From: Pseudocercospora fijiensis CIRAD86
Lineage: Eukaryota > Ascomycota > Dothideomycetes > Mycosphaerellales > Mycosphaerellaceae
Direction: 5' to 3'
DNA: 64,000 nt
Assembly: GCF_000340215.1 (NCBI RefSeq)
Contig: NW_006921534.1
Coordinates: 1,203,171 to 1,267,170, forward strand
In this document: piece by piece, positions 34,547 through 45,399 of the stretch
How the letters are laid out: every line of letters starts with the position of its first letter
Position numbering within the stretch: position 1 is the first letter of the stretch
Position numbers and translations under genes: made by a program
The notes under the pieces: generated by a model
What the model saw: only the letters and a program-made list of their open reading frames with translations
The model's database searches: none
Told to the model about the DNA's origin: nothing

Positions 34547-34972
34547 CTATATAGCACTCGACTCCTTATAGATCTTGCTAAAAGTCGTGCCTAGCACGCT
34601 CAAATTATGCTCTATATATACCCGGCCTAACTCCTTATAGATCTCGCTGTTAAAAGAAGTCGTACCTAGCACGCTTAAATCATGCCCTGTATATACCCGG
34701 CCTAACTCCTTATAGATCTCGCTATTGAAAGAAGTCGTACCTAGTACGCTCAAATTATGCTCTGTATATACCCGGCCTAACTCCTTATAGATCTCGCTAA
34801 TAAAAGAAGTCGTGCCTAGTACGCTTAAATTATACTCTGTATATACCCGGCCTAACTCCTTATAGATCTCGCTAATAAAAGAAGTCGTACCTAGTACGCT
34901 TAAATCATGCTCTATATATACCCGGCCTAACTCCTTATAGATCTCGCTAATAAAAGAAGTCGTACCTAGCAC
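34547..34972 (-). CDS. Stop-free ORF of 25-residue tandem repeats, hypothetical
   Basis: A 141-codon minus-strand frame without stops, made of nearly six 75-bp units encoding L-G-T-T-S-F-x-S-E-I-Y-K-E-L-G-R-V-Y, then T/I-E-H/Y-N/D-L-S-V. The DNA repeat continues to about 35,010 upstream of the first Met. Units differ mainly at T/I, H/Y and N/D positions. No known family was recognised. It is unusual in staying open inside a RIP compartment, but the units contain few codons that RIP can turn into stops, so openness alone is not proof of expression. Confidence 0.35.
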   Translation of the reverse strand: MLGTTSFISEIYKELGRVYIEHDLSVLGTTSFISEIYKELGRVYTEYNLSVLGTTSFISEIYKELGRVYTEHNLSVLGTTSFNSEIYKELGRVYTGHDLSVLGTTSFNSEIYKELGRVYIEHNLSVLGTTFSKIYKESSAI

Positions 34973-35164
34973 GCTCGAATTATGCCCTATATATACCCGC
35001 TTAACTCCTCGTAGATCTTGCGTAGGCCGCGCGAACAGTAGGCACCTTTACGCGGTACGCGGTGTAAGTAGCGAAAGCGAAACTAAGACCTGCTAGCTTA
35101 TATAGCGAATATAGCTTCCGTATTTACTAAACTTTACTCGGAGTTACATTAGTAAAAATCTCAA

Positions 35165-36090
35165 AAATTGGACCCTTAAAGTTCTTAGACCTTCAAAGGT
35201 CTTAGACCCTCAAAGTTCTTAGACCCTTAAAGTTCTTAGACCTTTAAAGTTCTAGACCCTTAAAGTTCTTGACCCTCAAAGTTCTAGACCTTTAAAGTTC
35301 TTAGACCTTTAAAGTTCTTAGACCTTTAAAGTTCTTAGACCTTTAAAGTTCTTAGACCCTTAAAGTTCTTAGACCCTTAAAGTTCTTAGACCCTTAAAGT
35401 TCTTAGACCTTCAAAGTTCTAGACCCTTAAAGTTCTTAACCCTTAAAGTTCTAGACCTTTAAAGTTCTTAGACCTTCAAAGTTCTTAGACCTTTAAAGTT
35501 CTTAACCCTTAAAGTTCTTAGACCTTCAAAGTTCTTAGACCTTTAAAGTTCTTGACCCTTAAAGTTCTAGACCCTTAAAGTTCTTAACCCTTAAAGTTCT
35601 AGACCCTTAAAGTTCTTAGACCTTTAAAGTTCTTAGACCTTTAAAGTTCTTAACCCTCAAAGTTCTAGACCCTTAAAGTTCTAGACCCTCAAAGTTCTAG
35701 ACCCTTAAAGTTCTTAACCCTTAAAGTTCTTAACCCTTAAAGTTCTTAACCCTTAAAGTTCTTAGACCTTTAAAGTTCTTAGACCTTCAAAGTTCTTAAC
35801 CCTCAAAGTTCTAGACCCTTAAAATTCTTAGACCCTTAAAATCTTAGACACTTAAAGTTCTTAGACCCTTAAAATTCTTAGACCCTAGACCCTCAAAATC
35901 TTAGACACTCAAAATTCTTAGACCCTCAAAATTCTTAGACCCTTAAAATTCTTAGACCCTTAAAATCTTGGACCCTAGACCCTCAAAATCTTAGACACTT
36001 AAAATTCTTAGACCCTTAAAATTCTTAGACCCTCAAAATTCTTAGACCCTTAAAATCTTAGACCCTTAAAATTCTTAGACCCTCAAAATT
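35165..36090. repeat. 15-18-bp minisatellite TTAAAGTTCTTAGACCC, about 0.9 kb
   Basis: More than 50 units of (T/C)TTAAAGTTCTTAGACC with variable spacing (15, 17 or 18 bp), changing to TTAAAATTCTTAGACC in the right third. Unit lengths are not kept in multiples of three, so this array is non-coding. It abuts the left end of copy B. Confidence 0.85.
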
Positions 36091-39059
36091 CTTAACCTTT
36101 ATAGCCTTGCCTCGTACATTGCTCTATAATAGAAGACCGAGACTAGTAGGACTAAGGGCACGTAGAGCATATAGAAAAATAAACAAGACCCACTTTTCCC
36201 GACCCCTATTACTACTACTTTTCTTTCGCTCTCCTATATCTTATTAACCTTTATACTAGGGGATTCTAGACCCCTATTGCCTAGCTCCTCTTTTACTAAT
36301 ATCTAATGCTCGATCTGTATACTATAGGGGTAATATCGAGCTATTCTTACTAAGCGCTTTTAGTTTTCCTAAGTCGCCTTAGCACTTGCCTACTAACCCC
36401 TACAATGCCCTAGTTAAGGTCCGCTACAATTATCGGGTTCGCTTAGATTACGTTACGAATACGCCTAGCTATATATATAGAGTAGACGAGAATGTCCGCG
36501 CCCGACGTCTAGGACCGATTAAACTCTACGATTAGTTATAATCGCTAGTTAGCGTCCTTCGGTACCCTAGAGTTGAAAAGCTACGAATCTAGACTAGCCT
36601 TCTTATACGCCTAGATAGAAGTATTAGTATATTGCCTTAGCTCTTGTTTACGAAGGCAGAGCTTACTAGATTAATAGTATAAGCTACTATGTTAGAATAG
36701 CTTATTACTATAGCCTTACGGCCCTTATTATCTTCAACGGTGTTAGCCGTCTGCTTCTAGAGCTCCGCGATAATGTCCTTAATGCGTAGGCTTTCTATAA
36801 GCTCCGTAAGGAAGTAAGTACACAGGTCCTTTTTAGGCTTACTTAGCTAGCCGAAAGAATTAATCTCCTTTGTCGTAAATTCTGTTTCCTGCTCCTTACT
36901 AGACAATAGCGCGTAGCCTTTAGCCTTCGGCTCCTTATCCTCTTTATAGATACACCTAGCAAGGGTATCGTAGTAGTTCGTCTATACGTAGTCGCTTATG
37001 CGAGTCGGTAAGGTAAGGCCGCTTCTGTCTATAGATAGTAGAGTTAATAAGACAGTTTTGATTCCGGCCCTACTAGAGCTATAGGAATTTGATTCTTCTA
37101 AAACCCCTAGTAATATTTATTTCTAAATCGATCCCCGGACAATATTTCACTCTAGCTTCTACGTCCGTATAGTTAGTTTATCGATGTTATCTCGACGTAG
37201 CTAGGTGTTTATAAGGTCCTCCGCTGTATCCTCTAAGGGTTACTTCTTCTATTAGGGTTTTGTTACGTTAGATAGCTAGGCAGATTTGTATATCCGCAGT
37301 ATAAGAAGGTCCCTTAATACTAGCATAGGTAATTTGGCTATTAGGATTTTAGGTTCCCTAAGGGAATTATTTTCTTTAAGGCTCTCCGCCTAAAACTTGC
37401 TCGTAGCGACCGATTATCCTCTTAAAGCCCTCGCCTAGACTCTTACCTCTAAACTCGTTGCATGCTTTAACTTCTTTTCCTAGGTAGGAATCTTAGACTC
37501 TCCTTATTGCTATAACGACCTAAGATGTCGAAGACTCTAAACTATTCAACTATTAGCCTCTACGTTCTAGCGATTAGGGTACCTGTTACGAAATACACTA
37601 TACATTTCGTATCACAGTTCCCGCTTAGCTTATAAAGCGTACTTATACTATTCGTATGCATTCTAAATTCCTCGTTAGCCTCGTCTACTACGATAGCTCT
37701 AACTAGAAGAGTGTTATAGGTCGCGGTTTTCGAATTAGTCGAGCTATTTGCGTAAGGCCTGCCCTCTTAGGTCCTCCTAAGCTATATAGTCGTAATAGAG
37801 AAATTCTAGTTCTCGTAGGATATATAGAAACCACCCTTTAGTACGAATACGAGCTTCTTATATAGACCGAGGGGCGCCTTAGTAATAATTGGATTTTGCG
37901 TAGAGCCCGGCTAGCTAATTCCTTTCGGGTACTTATCTACCTTAGGAGTACGGACGCGATTAGCCCTAAAGCCTATTACGTCTGCCTTTTAAAGAGCTTA
38001 ATACTATCTATTTCCTCTTTCGCATTATCTATATTAGGCGGGCCGAAGCCGTATAGTCTAATGCCTAGCTCCTCGAAGTTCGTATAAGTAAGGAATTTCC
38101 CTATAGCGTAGGGTTTTAATACGATAGTTAGGTACAGAGCTACAATGCCTCTACGAAGCCTGAAACTACGCTATAGGTCGCGCTGCTTATATCTATAGGG
38201 GATAGAGAACTTATTCGCAGATAGGTATTCCGAATTTTCCGTACCCTATAGAAGGTATACCTCTCTATCATTTTCTTCTAATCGTAGTCTTTAAGCATAT
38301 CGGCAATCTGCCTATCGAAAACGAAGACTATAAGTTGCTCTATAGTCTTGCCGAGACCTATAATGTCGCCTAAGATTCCCTAGGCTTCTCGAGTATACTA
38401 CGGTCGGTAGAATACAAGCTAAGTAGCTTTAGGTACATACTAGGCGCATAGCTTTACCTCGAAGCCCGGTAGGGGAATGCGTATATATAGATATACGAAA
38501 AGATGCGGTACTAGTTATAGGCATAGGCAGATGTGTTTAATATACGGTCCCTTTATCTGCTCTAACTCGGTAGTATAACTCTAGTTAAGATCCCCTACCT
38601 AGGTTTGCTTAATACGGTCGAGGAGCTCTTTATAGGTCTAACTTAGAATATAAGGGGTCGCCTCTGCCTACTCCTCTAGGTCGTCCGGCTCCGGATTGCC
38701 CGTATCTGTATTAACCTAAGACCGAGCGCGTCTAGCAGTCCTACTATTCCTTATAGGCTCCGAGTTAGTATTAGAGTCGAGCGGCCTAGTACGAGTATAA
38801 CGATCTCGTATACGTTTACCGCTATCTAACCCTCTTCCGTTTCTCGTTAGACTATTATTAAGACCTTTACTTAATCTATATATTTAGATAACTTTCTCGA
38901 GGAGCGAAGATCCCGGGTAGAGCTCCTAGCGCGGTAGTATCTATAGTCGACTCTTAACTATTTTCCTTAAGTCTAGAACTTTAAGCATTCTTTTAAGATA
39001 TAGAGGGTACGGCTAAAGCATTCGATGCGGCAGTGTTTGCAGTCGACCCTTAACTATTT

Positions 39060-39280
39060 TCCTTAAGTCTAGAACATTGAGTATTCTCTTAAGAATTCTC
39101 TTAAGGATTCTCTTAAGCATTCTCTTTAGGATTCTGTTAAGCATTCTCTTTAGGATTCTATTAAGTATTCTCTTAAGGATTCTGTTAAGCATTCTCTTAA
39201 GCATTCTCTTAAGCATTCTCTTAAGCATTCTCTTAAGTATTCTCTTAAGCATTCTCTTAAGTATTCTCTTAAGGCGTAGA
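39060..39280 (-). repeat. 12-bp minisatellite CTTAAGCATTCT in copy B
   Basis: About 16 units of ATTCTCTTAAGC/G with occasional CTTTAGG variants; shorter than the array at the equivalent place in copy A, so unit number varies between copies. Confidence 0.8.
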
Positions 39281-40829
39281 GGGCACGGCTAGAGCATTCG
39301 GCGCGGTAGTAGTTATAGTCGACGTATAACTGTTTGCATTAAGTCTAGAACCTTAAGCCTGCTATAAAGATACCGGCGTAGGGGCAGGCGGTAACTTAAG
39401 ATCTCTAAGGTTAATAACCTTCGGTAGAACTCTACCGGATAGAATAGGAGGCTTATCGTTAGGCGACGGTATCGATACCCTCGATTGCGAGCCGGTATAC
39501 TGCTATCGTAAAGCTTGCGATATCTCTAGATTAAATAGTAGCTTCTCTCTTAGCTATAAGTCTTCCGACTCTACTAAAGCTCTAGTAGTTATAGCGATTA
39601 GACTGCTCGTATTCGTTTTCCGCTTCTTCTCGATATGCCTATTAATATCTCGGCTAAATGTCGCGCGAGCCTTATTCTCGAATTTCTTACTTGTCTACTC
39701 GACAAAATCTGTCTCGTATTCTTATAGCTCCGCCTCCTAACCGATAAATAGTAGAATTTTAATAGTAGCGGTATCGTATCTGCTATACTTAGAGACGGCG
39801 GCTTCGAACTTACTGTTATCGGTAATCTTATTCGTATCGTCCTCGCCTAGGTTTACTGCTACTATTACGATGTCTAACTAGTTAGTAATATGAAACTTAG
39901 ACTCTAACTAATACTAGAGGCTGTTATGCGACAAATTTGCGTACAGCGATCTACGATTATATAAAGGTATAAATGTCTTAGGAGTCGTAGAAGGCGCTTA
40001 CCTAAGATTTGCTACCTCTAGCATCGCAAATAGTCTATAGAATAGCTATACGACAAGCACTATATCTAACCGATCGACTACGGCTAGCGTAATAGTATAG
40101 GTATTCCTAGCCTAGTGCGTCTTATATCTTCTAATAGATATAGTAAACATTAATCTCATTTATAGTATTAGGATTTTTCGACTAGTAGCAAAGTCTCGAC
40201 TACCCTAATCCTAGACGCTATCTACATCCCCGCCGCTAGGGTTTGCTTCTGTTAGAAGGACTTCACTCGCCGCCTTGTTGTTTAATGTTGTCTTTAATAC
40301 GCTCGCTAGCAATTTTGTAGGTCTTAGGCGGCGGCTAGACGATAGCGTAGGTATTTAGGTAGGCTCGCGCTTAAGTGTATCTTTAGGGCCTACCTATTGC
40401 TTAATAAAGACAGCCTATACTTTACGGATGTCGAATTACGATACACCTAGACTAACAGCGCTACTTAGGTAGCGGAGGCAAAATTCTACGGCGGCGCGAT
40501 GCTGCTCCTTCTTATTATTGTTATCCTTCTAAGGGCCCTAATTTCTTATATAGCGATTAAGGACTTTCGCTTCCTTTATAGGCTTGTTTTGCTAACCTAT
40601 AGAATCCTATTAGCTATAAGCGTATGTAATGCTTTGTCGTGCTATTTCCTACTATATAGTCGGAATAGTTTGCGGGTAGCGCGTCGTTATTAGGAACAAA
40701 TAACTATACGACGAGTGTGTCGACATCGTCCTCTATAAAGTTACAGCGCTTAGCTATTATAGCTAGTAGCGGCGTGACAGTATCCTAATTGGAGCTACTA
40801 ACTTATAAGAAGCTGCGACTTAAAGTTCT

Positions 40830-41180
40830 TGCCCTACCTAACTTTTACTTTAAATTTTGACTTAAAGTTTCTTCCCCCCTTACTTAAACCTTTTGCTTAA
40901 AGTTTCTTTCGCCTTATTCAAACTTTTTACTCAAAGCTTTTTTCCCCTTACTTAAACTTTTTACTTAAAGCTTTTTTCCCCTTACTCAAACTTTTTACTT
41001 AAAGCTTTTTTCCCCTTACTCAAACTTTTTACTTAAAGCTTTTTTCCCCTTACTCAAACTTTTTACTTAAAGCTTTTTTCCCCTTACTTAAACTTTTTAC
41101 TTAAAGCTTTTTTCCCCTTACTTAAAACTTTTTACTTAAAGCTTTTCCCCTTACTTAAAACTTTTACTTATTATAGTTTT
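40830..41180. repeat. 33-35-bp pyrimidine-rich tandem repeat ending in poly-T
   Basis: About eight units of CTTACTCAAACTTTTTACTTAAAG followed by CTTTTTTCCCC, then a T-run at about 41,169-41,180. It lies in copy B where copy A (about 29,000-29,300) has ordinary sequence, so it was gained in copy B or lost in A. Confidence 0.8.
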
Positions 41181-42268
41181 TTTTTTTTTTGTTTCGCCTT
41201 ACTACTAATAACCACTACGAACAGATCCTTATTACAACTATAAGCATTTTAGACCTTTAATGTTACTCCTTACCCTTTCTAAATACTAAGTCTACCTCGC
41301 AATTAGGCTCTCGATGTTTTCTATATACACTAGTAGTACGTGCTGTAAAGTGCTTCTTTAACTGCTCGGTAGACAATAGTATAAGGTTGATACTACATCC
41401 TCTATCGTATAACAATGCTTTGCGATTATATATTACTCTTTTATCCGATATAATGTAATTAAGAACTATATATCGAATAAATGCTAGCCGATCTCCTTTA
41501 AAGCGGCAACCCTCCTCTCGGCACTCGAGGTAGTCTAGTCTATACTATACAACAATAAGGTTTATCTACGTACAGACATTATCGCGTTCCTTATCTCTTA
41601 ACTATAGTAGTTCTAGATAGGGAGGGTTATAGCGACAGTCCTTTCCTTTACGAGAGCGAACCTTTCTATTATAATAGTACTTCCGATCTAAGTTTTCGGG
41701 CTAACTCTCTCTAAAAATATAGAATAGATTACTATAAGAATTGTTTCTATATAGGTATAAAGAGATATGTTAAAAATGCGACAAATACATATTAGATTAG
41801 GTAACTATAGCTAGAAAGCATGCTACGAATACAGTTGCTACCTACAGCTTAAAATATATATAGAGGCTTCCCCGTTAGCTTTTAATAGTAGCATAAAACC
41901 AAATTCGTAACAGAAGGTCTAGAAGCGGTTAGCGAGTATAAACTGCTACAAATGCATCTTAGGTCGAACGCCTATATGTTAAAGTTATAAAACGAGAAAA
42001 TTCCGGAATTGCTTATAAAGCGGTTACCGGCTTTCCCGTCCCTTTTAAGTAGTAGCATACAGCCAAATTCGTAATAGAAGGTTTAGATCTTTTCGAAGTC
42101 GGCATCCGCAATCGCATGCTTACTAAGATATTGCAGATTAAGGCCTAATCTAGAGAAGGTAATATCCGATATACTATACCTATAGAGCGCGGTACCGGGA
42201 GGGATAGACAGGTCGCTAATTTATGTCTTCGCCGAGGAGCGTTGTATTATCTATAGAGGGTACGAAGA

Positions 42269-42273
42269 GCCTC
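42269..42273. repeat. 5-bp target-site duplication GCCTC (left)
   Basis: GCCTC precedes the left LTR and is repeated at 50,127-50,131 after the right LTR. Confidence 0.9.
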
Positions 42274-42407
42274 TATTATAAACACACCCTAACTTTCACG
42301 CTTCTTATCGATAAGGAAGCCGATATAGTCGTGTCTCTCTTAGCATCTCTTCGTAGAACTATACGACAACTTGTCTACTAAACCGTCTACTCGTTCCTGC
42401 CGCGATA
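42274..42407 (+). repeat. Left LTR (134 bp) of the chromovirus
   Basis: Begins TATTATAAACACACC and ends CCGCGATA; aligns without gaps to 49,993-50,126. Confidence 0.93.
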
Positions 42408-43079
42408 CTTTGTCGTACCCTATTAAGTCACTACTACGACTACGAGCGTAGTGCCTACTGCGCGAGACGCGCCGACGCGTCTTTTTACGACTTCTACGAC
42501 CTTTACGATCTTTACGATTTTCACGATAACGCCTTCTATATAGCGAGAAACCTAGGTATTAGAGTCTGTACCCTTTTACGATTACGATTACGAGTTACAA
42601 GCGTTAGATTACGCTCTTACGAAACCCGCGTTAAGCGCCGTAAAAGTCTTTAGTTATACAAGAGCGCTAGCACTATAATACAACAACTAGAGCGCACTAG
42701 CCGCCTCTCGCGCCTATATTACGGACACCTGTTATTTCTATACGTTCGCAACCGACGTAATACTATCGAGTTTAACGAAACCCTCTAACCGCCGAGTAGT
42801 TAAGAAACCCTCCTAGCCCTTAACCGGACCTGCTATCTAAGTCTAGACGATTCCCCTTACAGTCGATTACTATACGATCTTACCGCTCCTAAGCACGATC
42901 GCTTACTCTAGTTTACTTATTCCCTTACTAAACTATTTAGTATAGTACGCGCTCGCTTCCCTCCCCGCCGACTCTCCCTTATATAATCTCTTAGATTCTC
43001 GGACTCCCTGCTTCTTTCTAACCTATAGCTAGCGTTATAGCTCGACTATCCGGCACTAGTAAGCTCTCTAGCGTACGCA

Positions 43080-45270
43080 CTTCTATCCTACCCGACGACC
43101 TCCTTAAGTTTAGCGAAACCTAGACCTAAGGCTATTATATTAACGCAGTTAAGGATGCCCTTAGGGAAGGTGCTAACCGGCTCCTTAAGATTATCGAGTA
43201 GGAGAAGGAGTTAGGCAAAGAAGCCTAAGCTGTCTAGTAAGCCGCTAAGAACGGCGACCTAGACTATATCGACCTAACTTAGTTCTTCGAGAAGATTAGT
43301 ACCGACTCGGAGGCTAAGAAGGACTATATCCTCCTCGAAGATAAGGACACTAAGCAGGAGGACCTAGACCTAGATAACCTCGATACTGCACCTGCCCTTT
43401 AGTATAAGAAGTTCTAGGTTAACGACATTAATAACCTTAATTCTACCGACCTCGAGAAGCTTATTAGCGATTACCCGAAGACCTTCTATGCCTTAATTAC
43501 GAGCATCTGCTATAACTACCTCCGAGCCCTCCGTTACATTAACATTATACATAAGTAGTACGATCTGTCTAACGAGAAGTCTACCTGCCTCGCTTAAGAG
43601 ATCGCTAATAAGGAAAAGGCCGTTATCGAACTAAAAGAGCGACTTAAGGACCTTACTAGCAAAGAACTAGCGGCTACAGTTACTAAGAAGTATATAGACT
43701 AAGCTAATAACTAGTACTAGAAGACTAAGAAGGTCGAAGCTAAGTATACCGTAGCTAGCGACAAGCTTAAGGAGCTAAACTCTACTTATAAGCGTCTTCG
43801 TCGAGAACGTAACGCTAAGATTAACCGGGCTAAAGTTAACGAGTCTTAGAACGCATAGCTCGAGGGCACCGAGGCTAACCTAAAGCGCAAGATTAAGGAA
43901 CTTAAGGCTAAGATTAAGAAGATAACTAACCGCGGTCGTAACCGCTCTAAGTATACCTACTTTAATTCCTCCCGCTCTAGATCGGTAGACCGTCGTCGTT
44001 ATAATAGCGCCCGCTCCCGCTTACGCTTACTACGTCTGCCTTCTCGTAAGAATAAAGATAGGAATAAGGACACGGACCGGCGTTAGCGCCGCGAACGCTC
44101 TCCCTCTCTATCCGACTTATCCTCGTCCTCCTCTTCTTCTTCCGATAATAATAAGGATAGTACGATAGACGATAAATCCTCCGAAGACGAGCGTCGCAAG
44201 AAGTCTAAGAAGACTATAAAGAACAAGCGTAACCGTCGCACGCCTAACCGCCGCTCTAGCCGTTCCGGTCGCTCTAGGCGATTATACCGCACTAATAAGA
44301 CTAATGCTACCGACGTTACGGAGTTCGACCCGGACTTAGGTAAGGCGTTTAAGACTAATCGGGCTGTCGACAACCCCGAGAAGTTTAGTAACGAGAGTTT
44401 ATTACTACTATAGCGTTAGAAGCGGCAACTCGAAAGCAAGCTTGCTATTACAACCTTCCGGAGCATAGAAGACTTGCTTATATACGTTTATAGCTACCTA
44501 AAGGGCGATCCGTAGGAGATAATCGAGACCCGGGTCCCTTCTAAGCTTAGTAGCGACACACTATAGGATCCTTTTAAAGATCTAGATAAACTTCTCGAGT
44601 TCCTAGACGACTACTATAGCGAACGCAACCGTAACAGTAAGGCCTATAATAACATAACCTACTATACCTAGTAGTAGGGTAAGAACTTTACCGAGTTCTA
44701 TAACCGTTACTAGACCCTACGCTCTCGCATCGAGTAGTCGCTAGATATCGAATTCTATTAGCTTAAGCAAAAGCTGAACCTTAAATACTACGCCTAATTA
44801 AAGAACAATATACCTAAGACTATTAAGAAGCTAGTTAAGAAGTACTATAAGATCGAGGACGAACAACGTAACCTTAACCGGAAGTTCCCTCGCAATAGCG
44901 ATAAGGAGAAGAAGCCTACTAGTAGCCGCCGCGCTAATAATAGTAACTCGAACAACTAGCGTAGTAACAACAACTCCCGCGCTAGTACTAACGGCACCTC
45001 CGCTCGCAAGCAACTACCTAAGAAGTATCGCAACCTGCCTCTACTTAGCCCTACTAGTAGCCCGGAGCGATTGCGTTGCTAGCGCGAGAACCGCTACTTC
45101 CGCTGCTATAAAGTTAGTTACCGCCCTAAGGATCCTCTCTGCCCTATAACCGGCTTTAATAGTAATAGCTCACCCGTTAACGCCTCTAGCATAGACGCCG
45201 ACGTAGAAGCCTCTAACGACAACAAGGAAGATTACAGCTATTACGACTCCGATTCCGAATAGGGAAATAG
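43080..45270 (+). pseudogene. gag of the chromovirus, with CCHC zinc knuckle
   Basis: The frame encodes a charged polyprotein: a coiled-coil region (E-K-A-V-I-E-L-K-E-R-L-K-D-L around 43,610-43,660), an S/D/E-rich stretch around 44,100-44,190, an R-S-rich basic stretch around 44,220-44,290, a capsid-like region (44,380-44,860), and a zinc knuckle C/Y-F-R-C-(H)-K-V-(G)-(H)-R-P-K-D-P-L-C at about 45,090-45,145. The knuckle's His and one Cys now read Tyr, as RIP predicts. Gag would form the virus-like particle and bind RNA. Confidence 0.75.
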
Positions 45271-45399
45271 TGCGTCCGCTGCCTAAGCGAGAAGGTTAGT
45301 AGACAGTACGCGGGAGTCGATAAACTACGAGTATTACGAGCAGCCTAGAAAGCATCTCCTATATTAGTATCTTTATTATCCGTATCGGCTGCTTTAGTC

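Larger units (their letters stand above)
36222..42273 (-). pseudogene. Giant SNF2-helicase gene, copy B, central and C-terminal part
   Basis: Homologous to copy A over its length, but here the helicase is not split: helicase-C motifs lie around 36,370-36,720, motif II (V-V-D-E-A-N) near 37,690, and Walker A near 38,344-38,386. The right side (41,200-42,273) matches 29,330-30,250 of copy A until the second LTR element interrupts it. Relative to copy A, the extreme C-terminus is lost at 36,222 next to the minisatellite. The copy carries its own shorter minisatellite (39,080-39,275) and a different pyrimidine-rich array at 40,830-41,180. Stops are RIP-type. The two copies define a repeated unit of at least 8 kb. 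Confidence 0.65.

Noticed and set aside
35165..36090. CRISPR-like array of regular short repeats
   Set aside because: No unique spacers: units are contiguous 15-18-bp minisatellite copies in a fungal repeat region.
44083..44373. Minus-strand acidic ORF
   Set aside because: Antisense reading of the S/D/R-rich part of the chromovirus gag; the plus strand carries the coherent polyprotein.
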